Assembly: GCA_913062605.1 (NCBI GenBank)
Contig: CAJXWQ010000001.1
Coordinates: forward strand, 1 to 64,000
Length of the DNA: 64,000 bases
Direction: 5' to 3'
From: an uncultured Cellvibrionales bacterium
GTDB taxonomy: Bacteria > Pseudomonadota > Gammaproteobacteria > Pseudomonadales > Porticoccaceae
The translations under genes and the position numbers were made by a program. Under the pieces are notes generated by a model. It had not been told where the DNA came from and ran no database searches. It was given only the letters and a program-made list of their open reading frames with translations. Of this stretch, positions 1 to 7,461 are shown piece after piece. Position 1 is the stretch's first letter. The number at the start of each line of letters is the position of its first letter.

Positions 1-1
1 A

Positions 2-595
2 CATCAGGGTGCAGATATCAGCTGCCACCACCGCCATACCTGGTACGGCAATACCCATCGCCCCACTGGGGTACCAACGGGCTCAGAAAAAACCACTAAT
101 CGGAGTAGTGGTTTTTTATCCCTGGCCACAACAAGTATTTCTTTTGGCCGCAGCTATCGCTACACAGAACATTTAATTATGAAAGGCGACCCGCTCTATA
201 CGTTGGGACACTTTGAAACTGACAGTCGCGGCCTGAGAACGCTTACACCCAAACAACTTATCGGCAATGTACTCAGTGAATGGAAGCAAGACTTTCCCGA
301 ATTGCTTGCCCGCTTTGATAGAAATGGTGATGGTGAGCTGGATTTAAAGGAATGGCAGATTGTTCGCGATGCCGCCCTCAAAGACGCCAGGCACCGGCAG
401 ACAAAACAGTCTCAACAGCCGGCTGAACATGTGCTGACACAACCCCAACACAAGGGACTACCCTTTATTATTGGCAGCCAGGAACAACAACAGCTCAGCA
501 AACGCTTTCGCCGTAGCGCGTTTTTTTATTCTCTAGGGTTTTTTCTGACGGGGTCACTGGCCACGTGGTTAGTCAGCAGTCGCTTGGGTTTCTAA
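2..595 (+). CDS. GIDE-type (MULAN-like) membrane protein with EF-hand, 5'-truncated by window edge
   Basis: The reading frame is open from base 2 to the stop at 593-595, so the gene begins outside the window; the ATG at 179 is internal. Translation from base 2 contains a WYG motif, then RYRYTEHLI and GDPLYTLG, which match the extracytoplasmic domain of bacterial GIDE/E3-ligase-like proteins (PF12483 as I recall it). About 105 codons before the stop lies a canonical EF-hand loop, DRNGDGELDLKE, and the last 25 residues are a hydrophobic segment (FFYSLGFFLTGSLATWLV) suited to a C-terminal membrane anchor. EF-hand insertions occur in proteobacterial members of this family. Substrate and function are unknown; the bacterial proteins lack the RING finger, so ubiquitin ligation is not implied. 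The family call is an inference from these motifs. Confidence 0.78.
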   Translation, partial: HQGADISCHHRHTWYGNTHRPTGVPTGSEKTTNRSSGFLSLATTSISFGRSYRYTEHLIMKGDPLYTLGHFETDSRGLRTLTPKQLIGNVLSEWKQDFPELLARFDRNGDGELDLKEWQIVRDAALKDARHRQTKQSQQPAEHVLTQPQHKGLPFIIGSQEQQQLSKRFRRSAFFYSLGFFLTGSLATWLVSSRLGF

Positions 596-630
596 ATAAC
601 AGAATTCAGCCTGCAAACACGTTCGCTCAG

Positions 631-948
631 CTAATAAAAGACCGCTAACCAAATTGTTTCTTTATCCGGATCAGTCCAAGTCACACGATGCTTTTTATGG
701 GCGGGGATATTCACATAATCTCCAGCTGCCAGCCGAACCTCTTCACCCCCTTCAAATTCCAGCACTCCCTCTCCCTGCACAACAAGCACCCACTCATTTT
801 CTTCCTGGTCGTACCAGTCATTCTCTGGTGAACAATGCCCTTGTGAAATAATTCGCTCAATACGAACATTAGTAGAGGAGTGGACCTCCTCAAAAATTTC
901 ATCAGGTATCGCAACCGGGATATTTGATAATAAATTGTCTTTTTTCAT
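631..948 (-). CDS. small cupin-domain protein
   Basis: This 105-residue protein is a single cupin barrel. The second cupin motif is clear (GDYVNIPAHKKHRVTW, with the conserved Pro and His), and the strand before it carries the WVLVVQGEGVLEFEGGE pattern of the first motif. The first motif lacks the usual HxH pair, having Tyr, Asp, Gln and Glu residues instead, so metal binding may be altered or absent. There is no signal peptide, so it is probably cytoplasmic. It is the last gene of a leftward run with the DCC-family and SPOR genes. Cupins of this size range from sugar isomerases to binding proteins; no substrate can be assigned. Confidence 0.8.
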   Translation of the reverse strand: MKKDNLLSNIPVAIPDEIFEEVHSSTNVRIERIISQGHCSPENDWYDQEENEWVLVVQGEGVLEFEGGEEVRLAAGDYVNIPAHKKHRVTWTDPDKETIWLAVFY

Positions 949-972
949 AACACCGATAGTAAAGGCCTGAAT

Positions 973-1344
973 CTATAATCGCCCTTCACGCCTCAACCGT
1001 CGATTAACCTGCCAATGGTATACCCAGCTTACTATTGGCCGGATAATCGGCAGCCCAATCAACCAGGCCAGAGGCTTAAGTCGTGGCACTCGATTCATCA
1101 AAACTCTGTAAGCATCAACTTCTGAAATAATATTCTTTCTTTCATCGGAGACATGTAATTCGGTTAATGCTTTTTTGGGGTCTATCCCTAAGGCACGCAA
1201 TTCATCTTCCCTGCCAGTAATATCGAGCCAACAGACATTGCTGTTTTCACCAGCCAACCTTTCATAGTTGCGCCTATCTCGCACACAGCTCGGGCATGCT
1301 CCATCATAATAAACTGTGAGCTTTTCAGGCCTATGCTCGGTCAT
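973..1344 (-). CDS. DUF393 / thiol-disulfide oxidoreductase DCC family protein
   Basis: The 123-residue protein opens with the family signature YYDGACPSCVRD, a thioredoxin-like CxxC motif close to the N terminus, followed by the typical WLDITG strand and an arginine-rich C terminus (YHWQVNRRLRREGRL). The family (DUF393, DCC) is predicted to have thiol-disulfide oxidoreductase activity, but no physiological substrate is established. A hydrophobic stretch (LKPLAWLIGLPIIRPIVSWVY) near the C terminus suggests membrane association. It lies 3 bases downstream of the SPOR lipoprotein gene and is probably co-transcribed with it. The ATG at 1342-1344 places the CxxC at about residue 17, as expected. 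Confidence 0.85.
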   Translation of the reverse strand: MTEHRPEKLTVYYDGACPSCVRDRRNYERLAGENSNVCWLDITGREDELRALGIDPKKALTELHVSDERKNIISEVDAYRVLMNRVPRLKPLAWLIGLPIIRPIVSWVYHWQVNRRLRREGRL

Positions 1345-1347
1345 TAC

Positions 1348-2130
1348 TCAGGACTCCTGTGGAGCGCCACCCCCATGTAGCGAACCTAAGGGACGAACCC
1401 ACGGCTCAATTTTGGGATAATTAACCACCTGCTGATCCCAGGCTTGCAAAGCTTCAGCGGGCGTTTCGAATTCACCCCACGTAAGCACATGCCAGATATC
1501 CTGATCAGACGAGATTTGAATATGACTCACCGACAAACTCTCAAGACTGTTATCGCTGATGAAACTCTGGAGCTGTTCTTTGGTTTTAAATGCACCCAAC
1601 TGTAATGTAAAACCAGACAGCGTGGATGGTGTAACTTGGCCTTGGTCTGTTACCGGGTCACTTATTGGTACAACTGTTGCCGTATCTGTTTGCGCCGACT
1701 CACTGGCAGTAATCGAATCAGAACCGCTAGTCAGAGGATACGCCACAACACTGGAGACAGGCTCAGGCTGCCTCGGAGGTAATGCCTTAAGGTTATTTTG
1801 GCGTTCCCCGGGAATGCCTGTCATGACTTTAGCATTAGTGAGCGTAGGAAGTTGCTTACGCCAACTTTGATTCGGGATCCCGGCATACACTAATTCTGTC
1901 TTTTCCGATTCACGGTTATCATCCACCGCCGAAGCTGTTTTTGTATCCTGGATTGGCTCATCAACAATCTGACCATTCTTGACCCTGCGCTGCTCACAGG
2001 TCCAATCATTGTTTCTCTTATCCCCTGAACAGTGCCACCCAATATAGGAATCCTCCTCATCATTCGTGGCACAACCCAACGTGCTCGATATCACTATCAG
2101 CAGAAAACCATAGCCAAAATGTCTAATCAC
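1348..2130 (-). CDS. SPOR-domain lipoprotein
   Basis: The N terminus is a lipoprotein signal: a basic start, a hydrophobic stretch and the lipobox STLGC, giving a lipidated Cys at about residue 20. A long, polar, Ser/Thr/Pro-rich linker follows, and the last ~80 residues form a SPOR domain (FTLQLGAFKTKEQLQSF..., then HVLTWGEFETPAEALQAWDQ). SPOR domains bind denuded peptidoglycan at the septum, so a cell-wall or division-associated role is likely. I chose the GTG at 2130 because an AAGGAGGG ribosome-binding site lies six bases before it; a TTG two codons upstream abuts that site and is less plausible. It is the first gene of the group 973-2130. Confidence 0.83.
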   Translation of the reverse strand: MIRHFGYGFLLIVISSTLGCATNDEEDSYIGWHCSGDKRNNDWTCEQRRVKNGQIVDEPIQDTKTASAVDDNRESEKTELVYAGIPNQSWRKQLPTLTNAKVMTGIPGERQNNLKALPPRQPEPVSSVVAYPLTSGSDSITASESAQTDTATVVPISDPVTDQGQVTPSTLSGFTLQLGAFKTKEQLQSFISDNSLESLSVSHIQISSDQDIWHVLTWGEFETPAEALQAWDQQVVNYPKIEPWVRPLGSLHGGGAPQES

Positions 2131-2168
2131 AACCAACCCTCCTTGATTACATCTCGATAATTAGTACG

Positions 2169-2438
2169 TCAAATACCCATTTTATTTAAGGAATCCAGCA
2201 CCTGGCGAATCACTGCGGCTAAACGAGGGTGCCCCGACTCAAAATCACTGGCTTTGTGTTCAAGCTGATCTCGGAGAGTCTCCTTCGGCTTGTCCTCAGG
2301 CTCCTCACCCTGTGCAATCTTGACAATATCTGACATCAATCGACTGAACAAATCTCTTTCTTCAGATCCCAGAGTACTGGCTTTTTCCAGCTCTCCATGT
2401 AATTCATCAAGCCGTTTTTGAAGCTCTTCATTGGTCAT
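2169..2438 (-). CDS. DUF4404 family protein
   Basis: This is an 89-residue acidic, helical protein beginning MTNEELQKRLDELHGELEK and ending in a helix (HPRLAAVIRQVLDSLNKMGI). The pattern of an N-terminal coiled coil followed by SFESGHP-like residues agrees with DUF4404, a small cytosolic family of unknown function found in Gammaproteobacteria. There is no signal peptide or membrane segment. The gene is 38 bases from the SPOR gene on the same strand and may be the first gene of that transcript. The family assignment is from memory of the pattern; no biochemical role is known. Confidence 0.72.
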   Translation of the reverse strand: MTNEELQKRLDELHGELEKASTLGSEERDLFSRLMSDIVKIAQGEEPEDKPKETLRDQLEHKASDFESGHPRLAAVIRQVLDSLNKMGI

Positions 2439-2632
2439 CGGGACTCTCCATTACACCAAAGTTCATTACACCAAATAAAATCAATACAAGTATATTCTCA
2501 TCATAGAACCACTGCCGCATTTCCTTTCTACCAGGAGCGCACCAAAAACAGTCAACAATAACCTCCACTCCATACTCTGCTCTGCAGAAAAACAATATCA
2601 GGTGCCAATAATAACCATTTTTATATCATTTC

Positions 2633-2648
2633 TGGCACAGCATTTGCG
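2633..2648 (+). promoter_or_regulatory. sigma-54 promoter of amtB
   Basis: The sequence TGGCACAGCATTTGCG matches the sigma-54 (RpoN) consensus TGGCAC-N5-TTGC, with the invariant GG and GC at exactly the -24/-12 spacing. It lies about 130 bases upstream of the amtB ATG. Ammonium transporter genes are classic NtrC/sigma-54 targets, so the context agrees. Confidence 0.88.
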
Positions 2649-2704
2649 GTACTTTCAGAGAATGCTTTAAAAAAGCCCAATAGCGGCCAACAATCAACAA
2701 GAAT

Positions 2705-2721
2705 CGCTCCATATTGGTGCC
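2705..2721. promoter_or_regulatory. NtrC-like binding site 1
   Basis: The 17-base segment CGCTCCATATTGGTGCC agrees with the NtrC palindrome TGCACCATATTGGTGCA at 14 of 17 positions. It lies downstream of the sigma-54 promoter, between it and the amtB start. Enhancers usually sit upstream, so the position is unusual. Confidence 0.62.
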
Positions 2722-2745
2722 AGAAACCAAGCTGGAGATTTCTTT

Positions 2746-2762
2746 TGCACTTTTATAGTGCA
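2746..2762. promoter_or_regulatory. NtrC-like binding site 2
   Basis: TGCACTTTTATAGTGCA is a perfect palindrome in its 6-base arms, with the 17-base length and TGCAC/GTGCA ends of NtrC sites. It lies 18 bases before the amtB ATG, inside the predicted leader. It could also be the operator of another regulator. Confidence 0.55.
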
Positions 2763-2780
2763 TAAAAAGAGGGTGCAACC

Positions 2781-4091
2781 ATGCTGAAACGTCTCAACCA
2801 AAATTTTGCCTTCCATGCCCTGCTACTGGGCCTAATGCTTCCCACTTTGGGGCATGCGGATGGCCTTGATGGGGCCAACACTGCCTGGATCATCACAGCA
2901 ACAGCGCTGGTTCTGTTTATGACCATTCCCGGCCTATCCCTTTTTTACGGTGGCTTGGTTCGCGTTAAGAATGTTCTATCGATACTGATGCAGTGCTTTG
3001 CTATCACCTGTGCCGCCTCTCTGATATGGCTAATTTGTGGATACAGCCTGGCATTTACTGATGGCGGCTCAATGAACAGCTGGATTGGCAGTCTTGACAA
3101 CTTCATGCTGGGCAATGTCATGGAAGATACCCTAGCAGGTGATATCCCTGAATCTGTCTTCGCCATGTTCCAAATGACATTTGCCATTATTACCCCGGCG
3201 CTCATTATTGGGGCATTTGCTGAGCGAATTAAATTCTCCGCCGTACTTATTTTTAGCTGCATCTGGTTGCTGGTGGTTTACGTCCCTATCACCCATTGGG
3301 TTTGGGGCGGCGGCTGGCTGCAAGAGATGGGGCTTCTGGATTTTGCGGGTGGCACCGTAGTACATGTTACGGCAGGTACCGCTGCATTGGTTGCGGCACT
3401 GGTGATGGGTAACCGCAAAGGGTTCCAGCAACACGCCATGACGCCACACAACTTGACCATGACCATCACTGGTGCCGGTATGCTCTGGGTAGGCTGGTTT
3501 GGCTTTAATGCTGGATCAGCACTGGCCGCCAACGGTGATGCAGGGATGGCCATGCTGGTCACTCATATTTCTGCCGCTACTGGCTCCCTGGCGTGGATGA
3601 TGATGGAGTGGGTTAAATACGGAAAACCCTCAGTTTTGGGTATTGTTACCGGCATGGTGGCTGGGCTCGGTACCATCACTCCAGCCTCTGGATTTGTCGG
3701 CCCAGGTGGCGCTCTGATCATCGGCTTTACTGCCGGTATTGTTTGTTACTATGCCACCCAGCTTATCAAACAGAAATTTAAGATTGATGACTCACTGGAT
3801 GTTTTTCCTGTACACGGTGTAGGTGGCATTTTGGGCACCTTACTGGCCGGTGTCTTTGCCTCTGCAGAACTGGGCGTCTTCAGTGGACAAGGCTACGCCG
3901 AAGGTATGGCCATGCTGGCTCAATTGAAAGTGCAATTTATTGGCGTGGTTTCCGTACTGATCTATACCGCTGTGATCACCTACGTGATATTGAAACTGGT
4001 AGATATGATGGTCGGCCTGCGGGTAGATGCTGAACAAGAGACCTATGGTCTGGATCTGTCGCAACACGATGAACGAGGCTACGATCTTTAA
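2781..4091 (+). CDS. amtB: ammonium transporter AmtB
   Basis: A 436-residue Amt/Rh-family channel of the inner membrane that takes up ammonium. An N-terminal signal peptide (ending GHA, about residue 26) precedes eleven hydrophobic segments. Family landmarks are present: GLSLFYGGLVR in the first helices, DFAGGTVVHVTAG with the conserved Asp and first pore His, and FPVHGVGGILGT with the second pore His. The C-terminal tail that contacts the GlnK trimer is present (GLRVDAEQETYGLDLSQHDERGY). No glnK gene is adjacent, unlike the common glnK-amtB pair. Expression is probably nitrogen-controlled through the sigma-54 promoter at 2633. It ends in a strong terminator. Confidence 0.96.
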   Translation: MLKRLNQNFAFHALLLGLMLPTLGHADGLDGANTAWIITATALVLFMTIPGLSLFYGGLVRVKNVLSILMQCFAITCAASLIWLICGYSLAFTDGGSMNSWIGSLDNFMLGNVMEDTLAGDIPESVFAMFQMTFAIITPALIIGAFAERIKFSAVLIFSCIWLLVVYVPITHWVWGGGWLQEMGLLDFAGGTVVHVTAGTAALVAALVMGNRKGFQQHAMTPHNLTMTITGAGMLWVGWFGFNAGSALAANGDAGMAMLVTHISAATGSLAWMMMEWVKYGKPSVLGIVTGMVAGLGTITPASGFVGPGGALIIGFTAGIVCYYATQLIKQKFKIDDSLDVFPVHGVGGILGTLLAGVFASAELGVFSGQGYAEGMAMLAQLKVQFIGVVSVLIYTAVITYVILKLVDMMVGLRVDAEQETYGLDLSQHDERGYDL

Positions 4092-4096
4092 TCTTC

Positions 4097-4142
4097 TCTA
4101 GACAATAAAAAACCGCCGAAAGGCGGTTTTTTATTGTCTAGA
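4097..4142. terminator. bidirectional Rho-independent terminator
   Basis: A perfect 21-bp stem with a GAAA tetraloop (CCGCC-GAAA-GGCGG core) is flanked by A/T runs inside the stem on both strands. It ends amtB on the plus strand and btuF, whose stop is at 4153, on the minus strand. Confidence 0.95.
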
Positions 4143-4152
4143 ATTTTGTCCT

Positions 4153-5019
4153 TTATCGCACCTTATCAATAGCCTCGCATAATTGACGAGCACCTTGGAC
4201 AATCCGCGGTGTGTGACGGTGAAGCAAATAGGGATCAACTCTGTATAGATGATCCCGCGCTACCGCTCGAAGCTGCGGCCACTGCCGCCAACCATCGAAA
4301 GCGGCTTCAACTTCCGTGTATTGGCCAACGATAATGACTTCAGGGTCAACCGCTAATACCGATTCCACACCTACTCTAGGCACTAAAGGCCCCACATTGG
4401 AAAAGACATTATCTGCACCACATAAGCGGAGCACATCAGATACCAGATGATCACCACCGAAGGTTATCAGCGGCGATTGCCAAATTTGATAATAGACATC
4501 TACCGTACGAGCATTCTCATATTGCTGTCGAATAGATTCCAGTGAGGCCTGAAATTGCTGTGCGACTATTTCCGCCTCTATCTCTCGACCAATAAGATGC
4601 CCAATTTTATGTAACGTTGCCGGAATATTGTTTAGATTTCGCGGTTCATTGACGAAGACATTCAGTCCAAGTGACACCAGCCTTTGAATAACCCCATCAC
4701 CATTACCACTATGCCATACCAACACCAGATCAGGATTATAGGACAGCAGGGCTTCATAATTAATTTTATTGTTAGAACCAATAACCGGCAACACTTTGGC
4801 CTCTTCCGGAAAGTCACTCCAGGCGACGGTGGCCACCATCTGATCGCCACCACCCACCGCATAAACCACTTCAGTGAGATGAGGAGCCAAGCTAATCACT
4901 CGCTGGGCCGGCTTCGACAATACAAGCTCTCGCCCTACATCATCTTTAATAACGATTTCTGCTGATGTGCTTACCGAAAACAGCACCAGTAATACGGACA
5001 AGTAACCCCGACTATTCAT
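4153..5019 (-). CDS. btuF: periplasmic cobalamin-binding protein of ABC importer
   Basis: Class III periplasmic binding protein (Peripla_BP_2 fold) predicted to capture vitamin B12 and deliver it to BtuCD. I place the start at the ATG at 5017-5019, directly after the btuD stop, because this gives a good signal peptide (MNSRGYLSVLLVLFSVSTSA). The mature protein begins EIVIKDDVGRELVL and continues with the family core RVISLAPHLTEVVYAVGGGD. It is the last gene of the riboswitch-controlled operon. Hemin- and siderophore-binding proteins share this fold; the cobalamin assignment rests on operon context. Confidence 0.88.
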   Translation of the reverse strand: MNSRGYLSVLLVLFSVSTSAEIVIKDDVGRELVLSKPAQRVISLAPHLTEVVYAVGGGDQMVATVAWSDFPEEAKVLPVIGSNNKINYEALLSYNPDLVLVWHSGNGDGVIQRLVSLGLNVFVNEPRNLNNIPATLHKIGHLIGREIEAEIVAQQFQASLESIRQQYENARTVDVYYQIWQSPLITFGGDHLVSDVLRLCGADNVFSNVGPLVPRVGVESVLAVDPEVIIVGQYTEVEAAFDGWRQWPQLRAVARDHLYRVDPYLLHRHTPRIVQGARQLCEAIDKVR

Positions 5020-5020
5020 G

Positions 5021-5791
5021 TTAAACAATAACCAACGGTGAACCCGTCTTGGGATGAACACCAATGGAGGCATCCACATTAAATACCTCTTGGATCATCG
5101 TGGTCGTCAGCACAGCCTCTGGCGTACCTTGGGCAGCAATCTGTCCACAATTGAGCACCACCAGCTGATCAGCACATCCCGCGGCCAGATTGAGGTCATG
5201 AATAACCATTAGCACACCAACTCCCTGGCAAGCGAAATCTCTAACAATTTTCAGGGTAAGCTGCTGGTGTGCCAGATCAAAAGCAGAGGTGGGTTCATCC
5301 AAAATCAGAAAGCGATCGCCACTTACATCTGTCTCCCAAATTTGAGCCAACACCCGAGCCAACTGTACCCGCTGTTTTTCACCCCCGGACATTTGAGTGT
5401 AGAAGCGTTTATCCAGATAACTGCCCCCTACTGCATTAAGTGCAGCATCAACAATATCAGCATCTTTGACCAAACCCGTGGCGTGGGGAATACGACCCAT
5501 CATCACGACTTCCCTAGCAGTGAATGGGAAATTTAACTGCGACCCCTGAGGTAACACCGACAGTATTTTAGCCCGTTGTTTTGGTTGCCACTGACTGAGA
5601 GGGACTCCGTTGAAAATGACCTCACCGCTCGACGGGAGGGATTCACCGGTCAACAGCCTCAAGAGGCTGGTTTTACCCGCACCATTGGGGCCAAGAATAG
5701 CAGTCACTTTACCGGGGTTAATTTGCAGGTCGATATTCTGCAATAGGGCAAACTCAGAAATAGATAGTGATAGCTGACGGGCTTCAAGCAT
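5021..5791 (-). CDS. btuD: cobalamin ABC transporter ATPase
   Basis: A 256-residue ABC ATPase with Walker A GPNGAGKTS, Q-loop, signature MSGGEKQRVQLA, Walker B FLILDEPTSAFD and switch His (MVIHDLNLA). The FecE/HmuV subfamily handles iron chelates, heme and B12; its place between btuC and btuF under a cobalamin riboswitch makes B12 the likely cargo. Its stop lies one base before the btuF ATG and its start is 4 bases from the btuC stop, so the three genes are translated together. Confidence 0.9.
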   Translation of the reverse strand: MLEARQLSLSISEFALLQNIDLQINPGKVTAILGPNGAGKTSLLRLLTGESLPSSGEVIFNGVPLSQWQPKQRAKILSVLPQGSQLNFPFTAREVVMMGRIPHATGLVKDADIVDAALNAVGGSYLDKRFYTQMSGGEKQRVQLARVLAQIWETDVSGDRFLILDEPTSAFDLAHQQLTLKIVRDFACQGVGVLMVIHDLNLAAGCADQLVVLNCGQIAAQGTPEAVLTTTMIQEVFNVDASIGVHPKTGSPLVIV

Positions 5792-5794
5792 CAG

Positions 5795-6814
5795 TTAACC
5801 CACCCGTTTTTGGCGCTGCTGAAGCAGTAAACCTACAAAAAAAGGCGCGCCTAACAAGGCCGTGAGAACGCCTGTTGGCAGCTCAGCTGGAGACATCAAC
5901 GTTCGAGCAGCAGTATCCGCCAGCAACAACAGCGCCGCCCCAAGAATGGCAGACCCAGGAATCAAATAGCGGTGGTCTGGGCCAATGAGCAACCGCACCA
6001 GATGGGGAACAATCAGCCCAACAAAGGCCACCACACCCGATACCGCAACGGCTACGCCCACACCCAAAGCAGTTAGCAATATTAATCGCCTCTTCAGGCG
6101 TTCTACAGCAACGCCTAGATGGCGAGCCTCTGACTCGCCTAACAACATTGCATTAAGCGCTTGCCCCTCTCTGGGTAATACCAACATCAATGGAACCACT
6201 ACCAATGCAAGAGTCGCTACCCGCGACCAATCTGCACCATCCAAATTGCCCATTTGCCAAAGGCTAATACGGCGCAACATTTCATTGTCGGCAAAGAAAC
6301 TAAACAGGCTAGTCGTGGCGCCAGCCAGCGCAGTAATGGCGATACCGGCCAACAACATGGTTGAAACAGAGGTGCCTGTAGAGGACGTTGCCAATCGATA
6401 TACGACACTAGTGGCCACCAGCCCGCCAACAAACGCCCCAATGGTGATAGCGGGCAAACCAACACCACTACCGACCAAGCTAGCGCCACCAAAAAATATC
6501 ACACAGCTGGCACCGACCGAAGCGCCACTGGAAACTCCAATCAAAGAAGGGTCTGCCAATGGATTACGAAATAATCCCTGCATGATGGCACCACAACTGG
6601 CCAGGCAAGCTCCAGCCAGCGCAGCCAGTAAAACACGAGGTAAACGAATAGTTTGAAGAATGCGGTGGTCCATATCCATATTGCTCAGACTAAACAACCC
6701 CAGCAACTTTGACGGATGGATATCTACCGCCCCACTCAATAACCCTAAAAATAAGGCCAAGACCAAGATAAGGCTGGCAATAAGAATAAATTGAAAAGGG
6801 GACTGACGGCGCAA
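5795..6814 (-). CDS. btuC: cobalamin ABC transporter permease
   Basis: FecCD/BtuC-family inner-membrane permease, 339 residues, strongly hydrophobic with about ten transmembrane helices. The family signature GLFRNPLADPSLIGVSSGAS is at about residues 87-106, and the coupling segment with GLIVPHLVRLLIGPDHR is near residue 270. The reading frame begins at a TTG (6812-6814); no ATG offers a full first helix, so the TTG is accepted with a weak AAAGAG site upstream. It would form a dimer with two BtuD subunits. Confidence 0.9.
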   Translation of the reverse strand: MRRQSPFQFILIASLILVLALFLGLLSGAVDIHPSKLLGLFSLSNMDMDHRILQTIRLPRVLLAALAGACLASCGAIMQGLFRNPLADPSLIGVSSGASVGASCVIFFGGASLVGSGVGLPAITIGAFVGGLVATSVVYRLATSSTGTSVSTMLLAGIAITALAGATTSLFSFFADNEMLRRISLWQMGNLDGADWSRVATLALVVVPLMLVLPREGQALNAMLLGESEARHLGVAVERLKRRLILLTALGVGVAVAVSGVVAFVGLIVPHLVRLLIGPDHRYLIPGSAILGAALLLLADTAARTLMSPAELPTGVLTALLGAPFFVGLLLQQRQKRVG

Positions 6815-6842
6815 AATAATTGCTCTTTAGGTTACTTAGTGA

Positions 6843-7451
6843 TCAAAAATCTACGCCTCTACGAGCCATAACACCGGACTTGTAGGCATGCTTGATATCT
6901 TTTATTTCAGACACGGTATCAGCCAGCTCCTGTAGACTCGAGCCTCCGCCCCGGCCAGTGATCACCACGCTTTGATTCGCTGGGCGGTTACGCACAGCGT
7001 GAAGCACCCTATCCTCATCCAGATATTTAAAGCTGAGCATATAAGTAAGCTCATCCAGTACAATCAAATGGAAGCTGTCGTCTTTTAACATCCTCTCAGC
7101 TACAGCCCAGGTTCTTTCTGCAGCCTCGATATCGGCTTCTCGATCCTGAGTATTCCAGGTAAAGCCTGTGCCCATCTGGTAAAAATCTACTTGTGGGCAC
7201 TTATCTCGCACATACAACTCTTCTCCAGACAGTTGCTCACCTTTAATAAATTGAACAACACCTACCTTATAGTCATAACCCAATGCACGCATCACCATTC
7301 CGAAAGCGGAACTGGTTTTCCCCTTGCCATCACCGGTTAGCAAAATTATTACACCACGCTCAGAATCAGCGGCCTCAATGCCTGCGTCAACACTGTCCTT
7401 GAGCTTCTGCATTTTTTTCTGGTGCTTGTCTTTCTGGTGCGTATCAGTCAC
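6843..7451 (-). CDS. cobO: cob(I)yrinic acid a,c-diamide adenosyltransferase
   Basis: CobO/BtuR-type (CobA-family) ATP:corrinoid adenosyltransferase, which transfers the 5'-deoxyadenosyl group of ATP to reduced corrinoid. The P-loop LLTGDGKGKTSSAFG is at about residues 37-51, followed by the family motifs VVQFIKGE, LIVLDELTYML and VITGRGG. Its 202 residues fit the family. The GTG start at 7449-7451 has a GAGGG site upstream. In this operon it converts imported B12 to the coenzyme form. Also known as btuR or cobA in E. coli and Salmonella. Confidence 0.94.
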   Translation of the reverse strand: MTDTHQKDKHQKKMQKLKDSVDAGIEAADSERGVIILLTGDGKGKTSSAFGMVMRALGYDYKVGVVQFIKGEQLSGEELYVRDKCPQVDFYQMGTGFTWNTQDREADIEAAERTWAVAERMLKDDSFHLIVLDELTYMLSFKYLDEDRVLHAVRNRPANQSVVITGRGGGSSLQELADTVSEIKDIKHAYKSGVMARRGVDF

Positions 7452-7461
7452 GTTTTAACCC

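Noticed and set aside
91-116. Stem-loop with T-run resembling a Rho-independent terminator
   Set aside because: It lies within an open frame whose translation on both sides matches one protein family, so it is more likely a coincidental palindrome inside the coding sequence.
5985-6656. 223-codon frame antisense to btuC
   Set aside because: Its Thr/Ala/Asn-rich composition is the expected shadow of a hydrophobic permease, and btuC is certain.
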